A stretch of 64,000 nt of DNA from the NCBI GenBank assembly GCA_964470915.1, contig CAYYEM010000004.1:1-64000 (forward strand), given 5' to 3'. The notes below the pieces were generated by a model, which was not told the DNA's origin, made no database searches, and saw nothing but the letters and a program-made list of their open reading frames with translations. The stretch is from CAYPXN01 sp964470915. GTDB taxonomy: Bacteria; UBA10199; JADFYH01. Position 1 is the first letter of the stretch. Each line of letters begins with the position of its first letter. Made by a program: the position numbers and the translations under genes. Positions 18,001 to 26,527 of the stretch are shown piece by piece.

Positions 18001-19118
18001 AGATTGCCCCAAACACTTTGATGGCAGAATGGGATCCTTATACGATTCCTATTTTAACTGAAGTAGAAGGGGTGATTAAGTACGGAGATTTATTAGAAGG
18101 TATCACCATGCAGGAAATGGTGGATGAAGTTACAGGTTTGTCCCGTAAGGTGATTGTAGAATCTAAGCAAACGGATCTTCGCCCACGTATTTCTATAAAA
18201 GATCAAGCAGGTCGTACTCAAAAACTTCCAAATTCCAATACCGAAGCTCGTTACCTTCTCCCTATTGGAGCGAATATTGTGGTTAGTGAAGGGGAAAGTA
18301 TTGTTCCAGGTGATGTCATTGCTAAAATTCCTCGTGAAACAACAAAAACTAAAGATATCACAGGAGGTTTGCCTCGTGTTGCTGAATTGTTTGAAGCTCG
18401 CAAACCCAAAGAGTCTGCCATTATCAGTGAAGTGGATGGTATTGTAAGTTTTGGAAAAGACACCAAAGGAAAACGAAAAGTTATTGTAACTCCTGAAATG
18501 GGTGAACCTTCAGAATATTTGATTGCTAAAGGTAAGCATATTGCAGTTCGTGAAGGAGATCGCATTAAAGCTGGTGAACCGTTGATGGATGGTTCTGCAA
18601 ATCCACATGATATTTTAAAAGTGTTAGGTGAAAAGGAATTGGCAAAGTACTTGGTGGATGAAATTCAAGAAGTGTATCGTCTGCAAGGGGTTAAAATTAA
18701 CGATAAGCATATTGAAGTGATCGTGCGTCAAATGTTGCGTCGTATCCGAATTAAGGACCCAGGAGATACTAACTTCTTGATTGATGAACAGGTGGATCGT
18801 CATATCTTTGAAGTAGAAAATGAGAAGGTTAAAAAGAAGAGCGGCAAGCCTGCTACAGGCGAAGCGATGCTTTTAGGAATAACCAAAGCCTCCCTTTCTA
18901 CCGAAAGCTTTATCTCAGCAGCCTCATTCCAAGAAACCACGCGTGTTCTTACCGAAGCCGCAATTACTGGCAAGGTAGATATGCTCCATGGTCTCAAAGA
19001 GAATGTCATTATGGGTCGATTGGTTCCCGCAGGGACTGGGCTTAAAAAGTATAGAGATATGAAGATCTTAGTGGAAGAAAGCTTGAGTCTTGAACAATCT
19101 TTAAAGACAGGTTCTTGA
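15015..19118 (+). CDS. rpoC: RNA polymerase beta' subunit
   Basis: Carries the active-site magnesium loop [12 protein letters not shown]. The 1367-residue protein starts with TTG after an AAGGAG site. The first zinc site is visible near residue 70 ([20 protein letters not shown]), the rudder/clamp region and the bridge and trigger helices ([22 protein letters not shown]) are present, and the second zinc site is [13 protein letters not shown]. The C-terminal end has [20 protein letters not shown]. The length is slightly below the E. coli protein and no lineage insertion is obvious. A strong terminator follows the gene. Confidence 0.98.
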   Translation: [1367 protein letters not shown]

Positions 19119-19163
19119 TGTTTTGAAGACTTCGCCTTTAAAGGTCGATAAATTCTTGTAAAG

Positions 19164-19198
19164 AAAGGGTAAAGTCGTTGACAGACTTTACCCTTTTT
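19164..19198 (+). terminator. Rho-independent terminator after rpoC
   Basis: AAAGGGTAAAGTC and GACTTTACCCTTT form a perfect 13-bp stem with a 7-base loop and run into TT. It ends the unit that began at the promoter at 6332. Confidence 0.9.
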
Positions 19199-19367
19199 GC
19201 TACATATCGCGACTCTTTTTTTGAAAGTTTTTAAATAGCCTGTAACTATTTGGAATAACAAGTTTTTTTAAGGTTTTAACTTCCTGACTTAGGCGTTTGA
19301 GATCGAGTGATCTACAGCCTGAACAAGGAAGTGTTTACGTGTGTTAAACATTTAAGCGAGAAAAAAT

Positions 19368-19739
19368 ATGCCAACGATAAGTCAGTTAGTTCGAAAAGGT
19401 AGACAGTCGGTGCAGTGGAAAACTAATTCACCTGCTTTAAATCGCTGTCCTCAAAAAAGAGGTGTTTGTACGCGTGTTTATACTACAACACCTAAGAAGC
19501 CTAACTCAGCTCTCCGTAAGGTTGCACGTGTTCGTCTGACCAACGGGGTGGAAGTAACCAGTTATATCCCTGGGGAAGGGCATAACTTGCAAGAGCATTC
19601 TGTGGTATTAATTCGAGGGGGTCGTGTGAAAGATCTTCCTGGGGTTCGCTATCATATTATTCGTGGTGCTTTAGATACCCAAGGGGTTGCCAAAAGAAAA
19701 CAAGCTCGTTCTAAATACGGAGCTAAAAAAGCTTCATAA
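19368..19739 (+). CDS. rpsL: 30S ribosomal protein S12
   Basis: A decoding-centre protein. The 123-residue sequence has the universal TPKKPNSALRKVARVRL stretch, including the lysine whose change gives streptomycin resistance, so the wild-type (sensitive) form is expected. PGEGHNLQEHSVVLIRGGRVKDLPGVRYH is intact. It is the first gene of the str operon. A weak promoter could lie near 19220 (TTGAAA, 16 bases, TAACTA) after the rpoC terminator. Otherwise nothing is seen in the 170 bases before it. Confidence 0.98.
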   Translation: MPTISQLVRKGRQSVQWKTNSPALNRCPQKRGVCTRVYTTTPKKPNSALRKVARVRLTNGVEVTSYIPGEGHNLQEHSVVLIRGGRVKDLPGVRYHIIRGALDTQGVAKRKQARSKYGAKKAS

Positions 19740-19741
19740 GG

Positions 19742-19767
19742 GTAGGGGCAAATCATGATTTGCTCTT
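19742..19767. repeat. Family B palindrome
   Basis: GTAGGGGCAAATCATGATTTGCTCTT is an inverted repeat (GCAAATC/GATTTGC) centred on CATG. It lies between rpsL and rpsG and shares the GTAGGGGC start with the other copies. Confidence 0.6.
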
Positions 19768-19776
19768 AAAAAATAT

Positions 19777-20247
19777 ATGTCACGTAAAGGAAATATTCAA
19801 AAAAGAAAAGTTCTTCCAGATCCAAAATTTCATGACAAGTTGGTGAGCAAGTTTGTAACCAAATTGATGGAAGATGGTAAAAAAAGTTTAGCGGAAGGCG
19901 TAGTTTATAAGGCTTTTGATATTTTACAGAAAAAATTGAACGATGAGCCTTTGAAGCTTTTTAAGCAAGCTTTGGATAATATTAAACCAGTTTTAGAAGT
20001 AAGATCTCGTCGTGTGGGAGGTGCTACTTATCAAGTTCCTGTAGAGGTAAGACCGGATCGCCGCGTTTCTTTAGGGTTGCGTTGGTTGGTGGAATATTCA
20101 CGTCAGCGTGGTGAAAAGACAATGCAGGATCGCTTGGCAGGTGAAATTATGGATGCTCTTAATAATAGAGGCGCTTCCATTAAAAAACGAGAAGATGTTC
20201 ATAAGATGGCTGAATCGAATCGTGCTTTTGCTCATTATCGTTGGTAA
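19777..20247 (+). CDS. rpsG: 30S ribosomal protein S7
   Basis: Nucleates assembly of the 30S head and contacts the E-site tRNA. The 156 residues are normal. RSRRVGGATYQVPVEVRPDRR, the beta-hairpin region, is fully conserved, and the C-terminal helix ends in AFAHYRW. No clear ribosome site precedes the ATG. The short leader is AT-rich, like most genes in this operon. fusA follows three bases later. Confidence 0.98.
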   Translation: MSRKGNIQKRKVLPDPKFHDKLVSKFVTKLMEDGKKSLAEGVVYKAFDILQKKLNDEPLKLFKQALDNIKPVLEVRSRRVGGATYQVPVEVRPDRRVSLGLRWLVEYSRQRGEKTMQDRLAGEIMDALNNRGASIKKREDVHKMAESNRAFAHYRW

Positions 20248-20250
20248 TTT

Positions 20251-22332
20251 ATGTCTTTGTTGGAAAAAACAAGAAATATTGGGATTATGGCCCACATCGA
20301 CGCCGGGAAGACGACCACAACGGAGCGTATTCTATACTATACCGGCGTTTCCCATAAAATTGGGGAAGTTCATGATGGTACGGCAGTCATGGATTGGATG
20401 ATTCAGGAGCAGGAGAGAGGAATTACGATTACTTCAGCTGCGACTACTTGTTTTTGGAAAGATTATCGTATCAATATTATTGATACTCCAGGTCATGTGG
20501 ATTTTACGATTGAAGTTGAGCGTTCTTTGAGAGTTTTAGATGGTGCGATTGGTGTTTTTTGTTCGGTAGGTGGAGTGGAACCGCAATCGGAAACAGTGTG
20601 GAGACAGGCAAATAAATATCATGTCCCACGTATTGCCTTTGTAAACAAAATGGATCGAGTGGGTGCTGATTTTTTCCGAGTAGTGCAAATGATGGTGGAT
20701 CGTCTGCATGCAAATCCAGTTTGTTTCCAGATTCCATGGGGTGCGGAAGATCAATTTAAGGGTGTTGTAGATCTTGTCCGGATGAAGGCTCTTACTTTTG
20801 ATGATGCCACTTTGGGTGAAGTGTTTAAAGAGCAAGAAATTCCAGCAGAGCTTCAGGAGCTTGCAAAAAATTATCGTGAGAAACTTTTAGAAGCTGTGGT
20901 CGAGAATGATGAGCTGTTAATGGAAAAGTATCTTTCAGGTGAAGATATTTCTCCAGAACAGCTGATTAAGGTAGCTCGTAAGGCAGCGATTGCGATGAAG
21001 ATTACCCCAGTGTTTTGTGGGGCGTCTTTTAAAAATAAGGGAATTCAGCAGTTGTTGGATGCTGTGGTAGATTTACTTCCTTCTCCTTTGGATATTCCAC
21101 CAGTAGAAGGTAGTTTGCCAGATCAGCCAGAAGTTTACGAAAAAAGAGAAGCGAATGCATTAGCTCCTTTTTCTGCTCTGGCATTCAAGATTATGTCAGA
21201 CCCCTTTGTTGGACAGTTGACATATTTCAGAGTCTACTCTGGTAGTTTGAGTTCAGGTTCTTATGTTTACAACTCGACCAAGGGTAGAAAAGAACGTGTA
21301 AGTCGTTTGCTTAGAATGCATGCAAACAAGAGGGAAGAAATTGAAGGTGTGGAAGCAGGTGATATTGCGGCAACTGTAGGTTTAAAGTTTACCACCACGG
21401 GAGATACTTTGTGCGATGAAGCGAAACCAATTCTCTTAGAGCGCATGGAATTTCCAGAGCCTGTGATTGCAGTAGCGATTGAGCCTAAGACAAAAGCGGA
21501 TCAAGAAAAGTTGGGAATGTCCTTGCAGCGTTTGGCAACAGAAGATCCTTCTTTTCGTGTGAAGTTTGATGAAGAAACAGGTCAGACTTTAATTTCAGGA
21601 ATGGGTGAATTGCATCTTGAAATTATTGTAGATCGTTTGACACGAGAATTTAAAGTGAACGCAAATGTAGGTAAGCCCCAGGTGGCTTATCGAGAATCGA
21701 TTCAAGCTCATGCTGACTCTGAAGGAAAATATATTAAGCAAACGGGTGGTCGTGGTCAGTATGGTCATGTGTGGTTGAAAGTGGAACCGTTGGAAAGAGG
21801 AAAAGGTTTTGAGTTTGTTGATAAAATTGTAGGCGGAACAATTCCAAAAGAATTTATTGCTCCTGTTCGTAAAGGAATTGAAGAAGCACTCGATAGCGGT
21901 ATTATGGCAGGTTATCCAGTTGTGGATGTGAAGGTTACATTGTTTGATGGTTCATATCACGATGTAGATTCTTCAGAGATGGCATTTAAGATCGCAGCTT
22001 CGATTGGTTTGAAGGAAGGTTTGAAATTGGCGTCTCCTGTTTTGTTAGAGCCTATTATGAATGTTGAAGTGGTAACGCCCGATGAATATTTTGGTAGTAT
22101 TACGGGAGATTTGAATTCTCGCCGTGGAAAAATTATGAAAACTGACATGAGAGTGGGTTCTCAAGTGATTGATGTGCAAGTTCCGCTTGCGAACATGTTT
22201 GGATATGCTACAGATCTACGCTCTCAAAGTCAGGGACGTGCAACTTTTACGATGCAGTTTGATCATTATGAAGTAGTTCCGAAAAGCATCGCAGAAGAAA
22301 TTGTAGCAAGACATCAAGGAAGAGCTTTTTAG
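20251..22332 (+). CDS. fusA: Translation elongation factor G
   Basis: A translocase GTPase of 693 residues with all five domains. The P-loop is AHIDAGKTTTTERIL, switch I has ERGITITSAATT, then DTPGHVDF and NKMD follow. Domain IV contains GGRGQYGHVWL and PVVDVKVTLFDGSYHDVDSSE. Everything expected for canonical EF-G is present, in contrast to the altered switch I of the neighbouring tuf product. It lies between rpsG and tuf in the standard str order. Confidence 0.98.
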   Translation: MSLLEKTRNIGIMAHIDAGKTTTTERILYYTGVSHKIGEVHDGTAVMDWMIQEQERGITITSAATTCFWKDYRINIIDTPGHVDFTIEVERSLRVLDGAIGVFCSVGGVEPQSETVWRQANKYHVPRIAFVNKMDRVGADFFRVVQMMVDRLHANPVCFQIPWGAEDQFKGVVDLVRMKALTFDDATLGEVFKEQEIPAELQELAKNYREKLLEAVVENDELLMEKYLSGEDISPEQLIKVARKAAIAMKITPVFCGASFKNKGIQQLLDAVVDLLPSPLDIPPVEGSLPDQPEVYEKREANALAPFSALAFKIMSDPFVGQLTYFRVYSGSLSSGSYVYNSTKGRKERVSRLLRMHANKREEIEGVEAGDIAATVGLKFTTTGDTLCDEAKPILLERMEFPEPVIAVAIEPKTKADQEKLGMSLQRLATEDPSFRVKFDEETGQTLISGMGELHLEIIVDRLTREFKVNANVGKPQVAYRESIQAHADSEGKYIKQTGGRGQYGHVWLKVEPLERGKGFEFVDKIVGGTIPKEFIAPVRKGIEEALDSGIMAGYPVVDVKVTLFDGSYHDVDSSEMAFKIAASIGLKEGLKLASPVLLEPIMNVEVVTPDEYFGSITGDLNSRRGKIMKTDMRVGSQVIDVQVPLANMFGYATDLRSQSQGRATFTMQFDHYEVVPKSIAEEIVARHQGRAF

Positions 22333-22380
22333 TTTTTTAAACGATTATTATTTGTCAACCCATTAGAGGAGGATGCCTTT

Positions 22381-23586
22381 ATGGCGAAGGAAAAATTTGA
22401 ACGTAAAAAACCCCATGTGAATATTGGTACCATTGGTCACGTTGACCACGGTAAAACTACGACTACTGCTGCATTAACCAAAGTTTCTGAGAAACTTGGT
22501 TTCGCAAAATATGTTCCTTATGATGAAGTTGCTAAAGCATCTGAATCTCAAGGCCGTCGTGATCCTACAAAAATTTTGACCATTGCAACTTCTCACGTGG
22601 AATATGAAACCGTAAATCGTCACTATGCTCACGTTGATTGTCCAGGTCACGCAGACTATGTTAAAAACATGATCACCGGTGCTGCGCAAATGGACGGAGC
22701 TATTCTCGTTGTATCAGCAGTAGACGGTCCTATGCCTCAGACTCGCGAACACATCCTGTTGGCTCGCCAAGTAGGGGTGCCTTATATCGTAGTGTTTATT
22801 AATAAAGTTGATGTGGTTGAAGATAAAGAACTTGTGGATCTTGTTGAATTAGAAGTTCGTGAATTGCTCAATCAATATAAGTTCCCAGGAAATGATGTTC
22901 CCGTGATTCGTGGATCTGCTACTAAAGCTTTGGCAGGAGATCAGGGTGAATTAGGTGAACCAGCTTTTCAAAAACTTTTTGAAGCGCTTGATACCTATAT
23001 TCCAATTCCAGAACGTCCTTTAGATAAACCTTTCTTAATGCCTGTAGAAGACGTTTTCAGTATCTCTGGTCGCGGTACCGTTGTAACGGGTCGTGTAGAA
23101 AGAGGTATTGTAAAAGTGGGTGAAGAAATCGAAATCGTTGGTTTCCGTCCTACTGTAAAAACTACGGTAACAGGTGTTGAAATGTTCCGTAAGTTGCTTG
23201 ATGAAGGTCGCGCAGGAGATAATATTGGTATTCTTCTTCGTGGAACTAAGCGTGAAGAAGTAGAACGTGGTCAAGTTTGCGCAAAGCCAGGTTCTATTAC
23301 TCCTCATACAAAATTTAAAGCTGAAGTTTACATTCTGACAAAAGAAGAAGGAGGACGACATACTCCTTTCTTCACCGGATATCGTCCTCAGTTCTATTTT
23401 AGAACCACAGACGTAACCGGAGTTTTACATCTCCCCGCAGGAATTGAAATGGTAATGCCTGGTGACAATGTGAGCTGTGAAGTTGAATTGATCACCCCGA
23501 TTGCCATGGAAAAAGAACTCCGTTTTGCTATCCGTGAAGGGGGCAGAACAGTAGGTGCCGGAGTTATCACGGAGGTCATCGCTTAA
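22381..23586 (+). CDS. tuf: Elongation factor Tu with divergent switch I
   Basis: Delivers aminoacyl-tRNA to the ribosome. The 401-residue GTPase has a normal P-loop (GHVDHGKTTTTA), DCPGHADYVKNM, NKVD, and complete domains 2 and 3 ending in GGRTVGAGVITEVIA. Switch I is unusual: the near-universal RGITI motif is replaced by KILTI, preceded by SESQGRRDPT. The Thr that binds magnesium is kept, but the Arg-Gly before it is not. AGAGGAGG precedes the ATG, the best ribosome site in the str cluster, as expected for a very abundant protein. It is the only tuf copy in the window, so it is probably functional rather than a decayed paralogue. Confidence 0.97.
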   Translation: MAKEKFERKKPHVNIGTIGHVDHGKTTTTAALTKVSEKLGFAKYVPYDEVAKASESQGRRDPTKILTIATSHVEYETVNRHYAHVDCPGHADYVKNMITGAAQMDGAILVVSAVDGPMPQTREHILLARQVGVPYIVVFINKVDVVEDKELVDLVELEVRELLNQYKFPGNDVPVIRGSATKALAGDQGELGEPAFQKLFEALDTYIPIPERPLDKPFLMPVEDVFSISGRGTVVTGRVERGIVKVGEEIEIVGFRPTVKTTVTGVEMFRKLLDEGRAGDNIGILLRGTKREEVERGQVCAKPGSITPHTKFKAEVYILTKEEGGRHTPFFTGYRPQFYFRTTDVTGVLHLPAGIEMVMPGDNVSCEVELITPIAMEKELRFAIREGGRTVGAGVITEVIA

Positions 23587-23588
23587 AC

Positions 23589-23912
23589 ATGGCACAGGAG
23601 TATCAAGGACAAAAAATTAGAATACGGTTAAAGGCCTTTGATCATAAATTGCTTGATCAGTCTGCCGTAGAAATTGTTGAAACAGCGCGTAGAACAGGAG
23701 CACGGATCGCAGGACCTGTGCCTCTGCCTACCAAAATTGAACGCTATACGGTTTTAAGATCTCCTCACGTTGATAAAAAATCTCGTGAGCAGTTTGAGAT
23801 TAGAACCCATAAACGTTTGCTGGATATTTTAGAGCCTACCCAGCAAACTGTGGATGCCTTGATGCGACTGGATTTGTCGGCAGGTGTCGAAGTTGAAATT
23901 AAAATGGTCTAA
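23589..23912 (+). CDS. rpsJ: 30S ribosomal protein S10
   Basis: A 30S head protein that also binds NusB and NusG. The 107 residues include IRIRLKAFDHKLLDQSAVEIVETARRTG-type helices and the loop PLPTKIERYTVLRSPHVDKKSREQFE. It begins three bases after tuf, joining the str and S10 clusters into one unit. Confidence 0.98.
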   Translation: MAQEYQGQKIRIRLKAFDHKLLDQSAVEIVETARRTGARIAGPVPLPTKIERYTVLRSPHVDKKSREQFEIRTHKRLLDILEPTQQTVDALMRLDLSAGVEVEIKMV

Positions 23913-23916
23913 AGGT

Positions 23917-23998
23917 AACAGCCAGTTGCTAGATGTCAGTTGTTAGCAAAGAATTTAAAATTCTTTTAATAACAACGTTAACTAGCCGCTGGTAATAA
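23917..23998. repeat. Family A palindromic repeat
   Basis: AGCCAGTTGCTAGATGTCAG and GTTAACTAGCCGCTGGTAAT are imperfect inverted arms, with an inner TTTAAAATTCTTTTAA loop. It lies between rpsJ and rplC and the right arm ends five bases before the rplC start. Confidence 0.7.
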
Positions 23999-24003
23999 AA
24001 TGT

Positions 24004-24687
24004 ATGGCTGGAATATTAGCAAAAAAATTAGGAATGACTCAGATGTTTACTAAAGACGGACGTTGTTTGCCTGTGACAGTAGTTCAAGCAGGTCCTTGTA
24101 CTGTGATTCAAAAGAAAACAACGGAAACCGATGGTTATAATTCTGTCCAATTGGGTTTTGAGGAAACTGACTTTAGAAAACTCAATAAGGCAGAAAAAGG
24201 TCATTTCCAAAAAAAGGAACTTAAGCCTTTTGCTTGGTTAAAGGAATTTAGAATTAATAATATTGATGATTACCAAGTGGGTCAAACTCTAACAGTAAAG
24301 CGCTTTAAAGAAGGTGATGTGATTGCTGTAACAGGAGTTTCAAAAGGTAAAGGTTTTCAAGGGGTCATTAAACGCCATCATAAAAGAGGCGGACCTAAAA
24401 GTCATGGTTCGACATTTCATAGATCTACAGGTTCGATTGGACAAAGAACTTATCCTGGTAAGGTTTTCAAAAACATGAAGTTGCCAGGTCATATGGGTGA
24501 TGAAAAAGTGACGATCCAGAACTTGGAAATTGTGGAAATACGACCCGAAGAGAATTTGCTTTTTATTCGTGGCACTGTTCCTGGCGGAGTAAATGCATAT
24601 TTGGTTATTAATAATTTAGAAAAAGATTTTGATCAAAGAAAAGAAGAGGTTCCTGCCTCTACTACTACAGAGGAAGCAGCAGGTTAA
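24004..24687 (+). CDS. rplC: 50S ribosomal protein L3
   Basis: Binds near the peptidyl-transferase centre and starts 50S assembly. The 227-residue protein opens with AGILAKKLGMTQMF and carries the conserved loop KRHHKRGGPKSHGSTFHR. It ends in an acidic, Thr-rich tail of about 20 residues beyond the normal end. No clear ribosome site precedes the ATG; a palindromic repeat occupies the whole upstream gap. rplD begins three bases after its stop. Confidence 0.97.
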   Translation: MAGILAKKLGMTQMFTKDGRCLPVTVVQAGPCTVIQKKTTETDGYNSVQLGFEETDFRKLNKAEKGHFQKKELKPFAWLKEFRINNIDDYQVGQTLTVKRFKEGDVIAVTGVSKGKGFQGVIKRHHKRGGPKSHGSTFHRSTGSIGQRTYPGKVFKNMKLPGHMGDEKVTIQNLEIVEIRPEENLLFIRGTVPGGVNAYLVINNLEKDFDQRKEEVPASTTTEEAAG

Positions 24688-24690
24688 ATT

Positions 24691-25308
24691 ATGGCTACAC
24701 TCGATATTTACAATCAGGATGGGAAAAAGATTTCGCAAGTAGAAGTAGCGAAATCAATCGAAGGTCCTGTTAAAAAAGTGCTTTTATGGGAAGCTGTTAA
24801 AATGCAGCAAGCCAACAAACGAGCCGGCACTGCTGCAACAAAGACACGCAGTATGGTGAGAGGTTCTACCAAAAAGATTTATCGCCAAAAAGGAAGCGGA
24901 AATGCCCGACATGGTGATATTAAAGCTCCTATATTTGTTGGAGGCGGACAAGCTTTCGGACCCTTACCAAGAGATTATTCATACTTAATGCCCAAAAAGG
25001 CTCGTTTGAATGCTTTGAAAAGCGCCTTATCTTTAAAGGTAAAAGAAGGAAAACTTAAAGTTGTAGATCAGGTGTCTTTTAAAGAAATTAAAACAAAAAG
25101 TGCAGCAAAGTTTTTCCAAAATTTGGGAACCGAAGATGCTTTGTTGGTGATTGGTAAAAAAGATTTAGTCGTTGAGAAATCTGTAAAGAATCTACCTCAT
25201 TGTAAAGTCATTCGAGTGGAAGGTCTGAATGTTTACGATGTGTTGAGATATGATCATCTTGTATTAACAAAAGATTCTCTTGATGTGATTTCTGGGAGGT
25301 TTCAATGA
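24691..25308 (+). CDS. rplD: 50S ribosomal protein L4
   Basis: A component of the peptide exit tunnel. In E. coli it also represses the S10 operon. The 205 residues contain the tunnel-loop region NKRAGTAATKTRSMVRGSTKK and QKGSGNARHGD, both typical. It overlaps rplW by four bases (ATGA), indicating coupled translation. Confidence 0.97.
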   Translation: MATLDIYNQDGKKISQVEVAKSIEGPVKKVLLWEAVKMQQANKRAGTAATKTRSMVRGSTKKIYRQKGSGNARHGDIKAPIFVGGGQAFGPLPRDYSYLMPKKARLNALKSALSLKVKEGKLKVVDQVSFKEIKTKSAAKFFQNLGTEDALLVIGKKDLVVEKSVKNLPHCKVIRVEGLNVYDVLRYDHLVLTKDSLDVISGRFQ

Positions 25309-25592
25309 ATCAGCATGAAGTGATCAAACGCCCTTTAATTACAGAAAAGTCCAGTTTGCAAAAGGAGCTTTTTGATAAGTACGCATTTGAAGTGGCTTTG
25401 AATGCAAATAAAAACCAGATTCGTGATGCAGTAGAGTCTCTTTTTAACGTTCATGTTACAGATATTAGAACGATTTGTATGCGAGGTAAGCATCGCCGTG
25501 TAGGAAAAAGTATGGGTAAAAGACCCAATTGGAAAAAGGCGATTGTGACTCTTAAAAAAGGCGAAAAGATTGAATTTGTAGAAGGAGTTTAG
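25305..25592 (+). CDS. rplW: 50S ribosomal protein L23
   Basis: Sits at the exit tunnel mouth and docks trigger factor and SRP. The 95 residues include VIKRPLITEKSS at the start and the FNVHVTDIRTICMRGKHRRVG loop. GGGAGG lies just upstream inside rplD, and the start overlaps the rplD stop. Confidence 0.97.
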   Translation: MNQHEVIKRPLITEKSSLQKELFDKYAFEVALNANKNQIRDAVESLFNVHVTDIRTICMRGKHRRVGKSMGKRPNWKKAIVTLKKGEKIEFVEGV

Positions 25593-25620
25593 TCATTCAA
25601 TGAATGTCTAATGAAAACAC

Positions 25621-26451
25621 ATGGGACTAAAAGAATACAATCCAATAACTCCCGGCCGTCGTGGAATGACTGTTTCCGATTTTGAGGGAGTATCAAAAAA
25701 GAAGCCCGAGAAGTCTTTATTGTCTTCCTTAATGAAAACGGGTGGACGTAATAACATGGGTCATATCACCACTCGACATATTGGTGGTGGGCATAAGAAA
25801 AAGTATCGTCTTATTGATTTTACTAGAGATAAAGTAAATGTTCCTGCAAAAGTAGTAGCTATTGAATACGATCCTAACCGCTCTGCTCGCATTGCTCTCT
25901 TAAATTATGTGGATGGCGAAAAAAGATATATGTTGGCTCCACGTAATTTGAAAGTGGGTGCTACAGTCGTTGCTTCTGAGCAAGCAGAAATACTTCCAGG
26001 AAATACTTTAAGTTTAAAAAACATCCCAGTGGGTACCAATATCTGTAACATTGAATTAAAGCCTGGAAAGGGCGGTCAAATTGCGAGAAGTGCAGGAGTT
26101 TATGCTCAGTTGATGGCTAAAGAAGGAAGCTATGCACTGGTAAAGCTCCCTTCAGGCGAAGTGAGAAAAGTTTTTATTGAGTGTAAAGCAACTATTGGTG
26201 AAGTGAGTAACCCTGATCATGAAAACGTTTCTATCGGTAAAGCAGGTAGAAAAAGATGGTTAGGAGTTCGTCCTACCGTTCGTGGTATTGCGATGAACCC
26301 AGTTGATCATCCACATGGAGGGGGCGAAGGAAAAAGTAAGGGTGGAAATCATCCTCAAAGCCCATGGGGTCAACCTGCTAAGGGTTATAAGACTCGTCAG
26401 AATAAACGAACTAACAAATTTATTGTGAAAGATAGAAGAGCAAAACTTTAA
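25621..26451 (+). CDS. rplB: 50S ribosomal protein L2
   Basis: Required for subunit joining and peptidyl-transferase activity. The 276-residue protein contains GRNNMGHITTRHIGGGHKKKYR, the central SAGVYAQLMAKEGSYALVKLPSGEVR, and the C-terminal MNPVDHPHGGGEGKSKGG with the essential His. The length matches the family. It follows rplW after 28 bases, a stretch that contains the short palindrome CATTCAATGAATG. Confidence 0.98.
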   Translation: MGLKEYNPITPGRRGMTVSDFEGVSKKKPEKSLLSSLMKTGGRNNMGHITTRHIGGGHKKKYRLIDFTRDKVNVPAKVVAIEYDPNRSARIALLNYVDGEKRYMLAPRNLKVGATVVASEQAEILPGNTLSLKNIPVGTNICNIELKPGKGGQIARSAGVYAQLMAKEGSYALVKLPSGEVRKVFIECKATIGEVSNPDHENVSIGKAGRKRWLGVRPTVRGIAMNPVDHPHGGGEGKSKGGNHPQSPWGQPAKGYKTRQNKRTNKFIVKDRRAKL

Positions 26452-26455
26452 AAAC

Positions 26456-26522
26456 AGTGGCTAGTTGCCAGTGGCAAGTTGTTAGTCAGAAGCTGACAAC
26501 CGACCACTGATAACTGATAAGT
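26456..26522. repeat. Family A palindromic repeat
   Basis: CAGTGGCTAGTTGCCAGTGG and CGACCACTGATAACTG are inverted arms, with the inner pair TTGTTAGTCAG/CTGACAACCGA. It fills the rplB-rpsS gap and ends about six bases before the rpsS ATG, leaving no ribosome-binding site. Confidence 0.75.
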
Positions 26523-26527
26523 AAAAT

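Noticed and set aside
22381..23586. tuf as a decaying pseudogene because of switch I changes
   Set aside because: The frame is full length, all other GTPase motifs are intact, and it has the strongest ribosome site in the operon.
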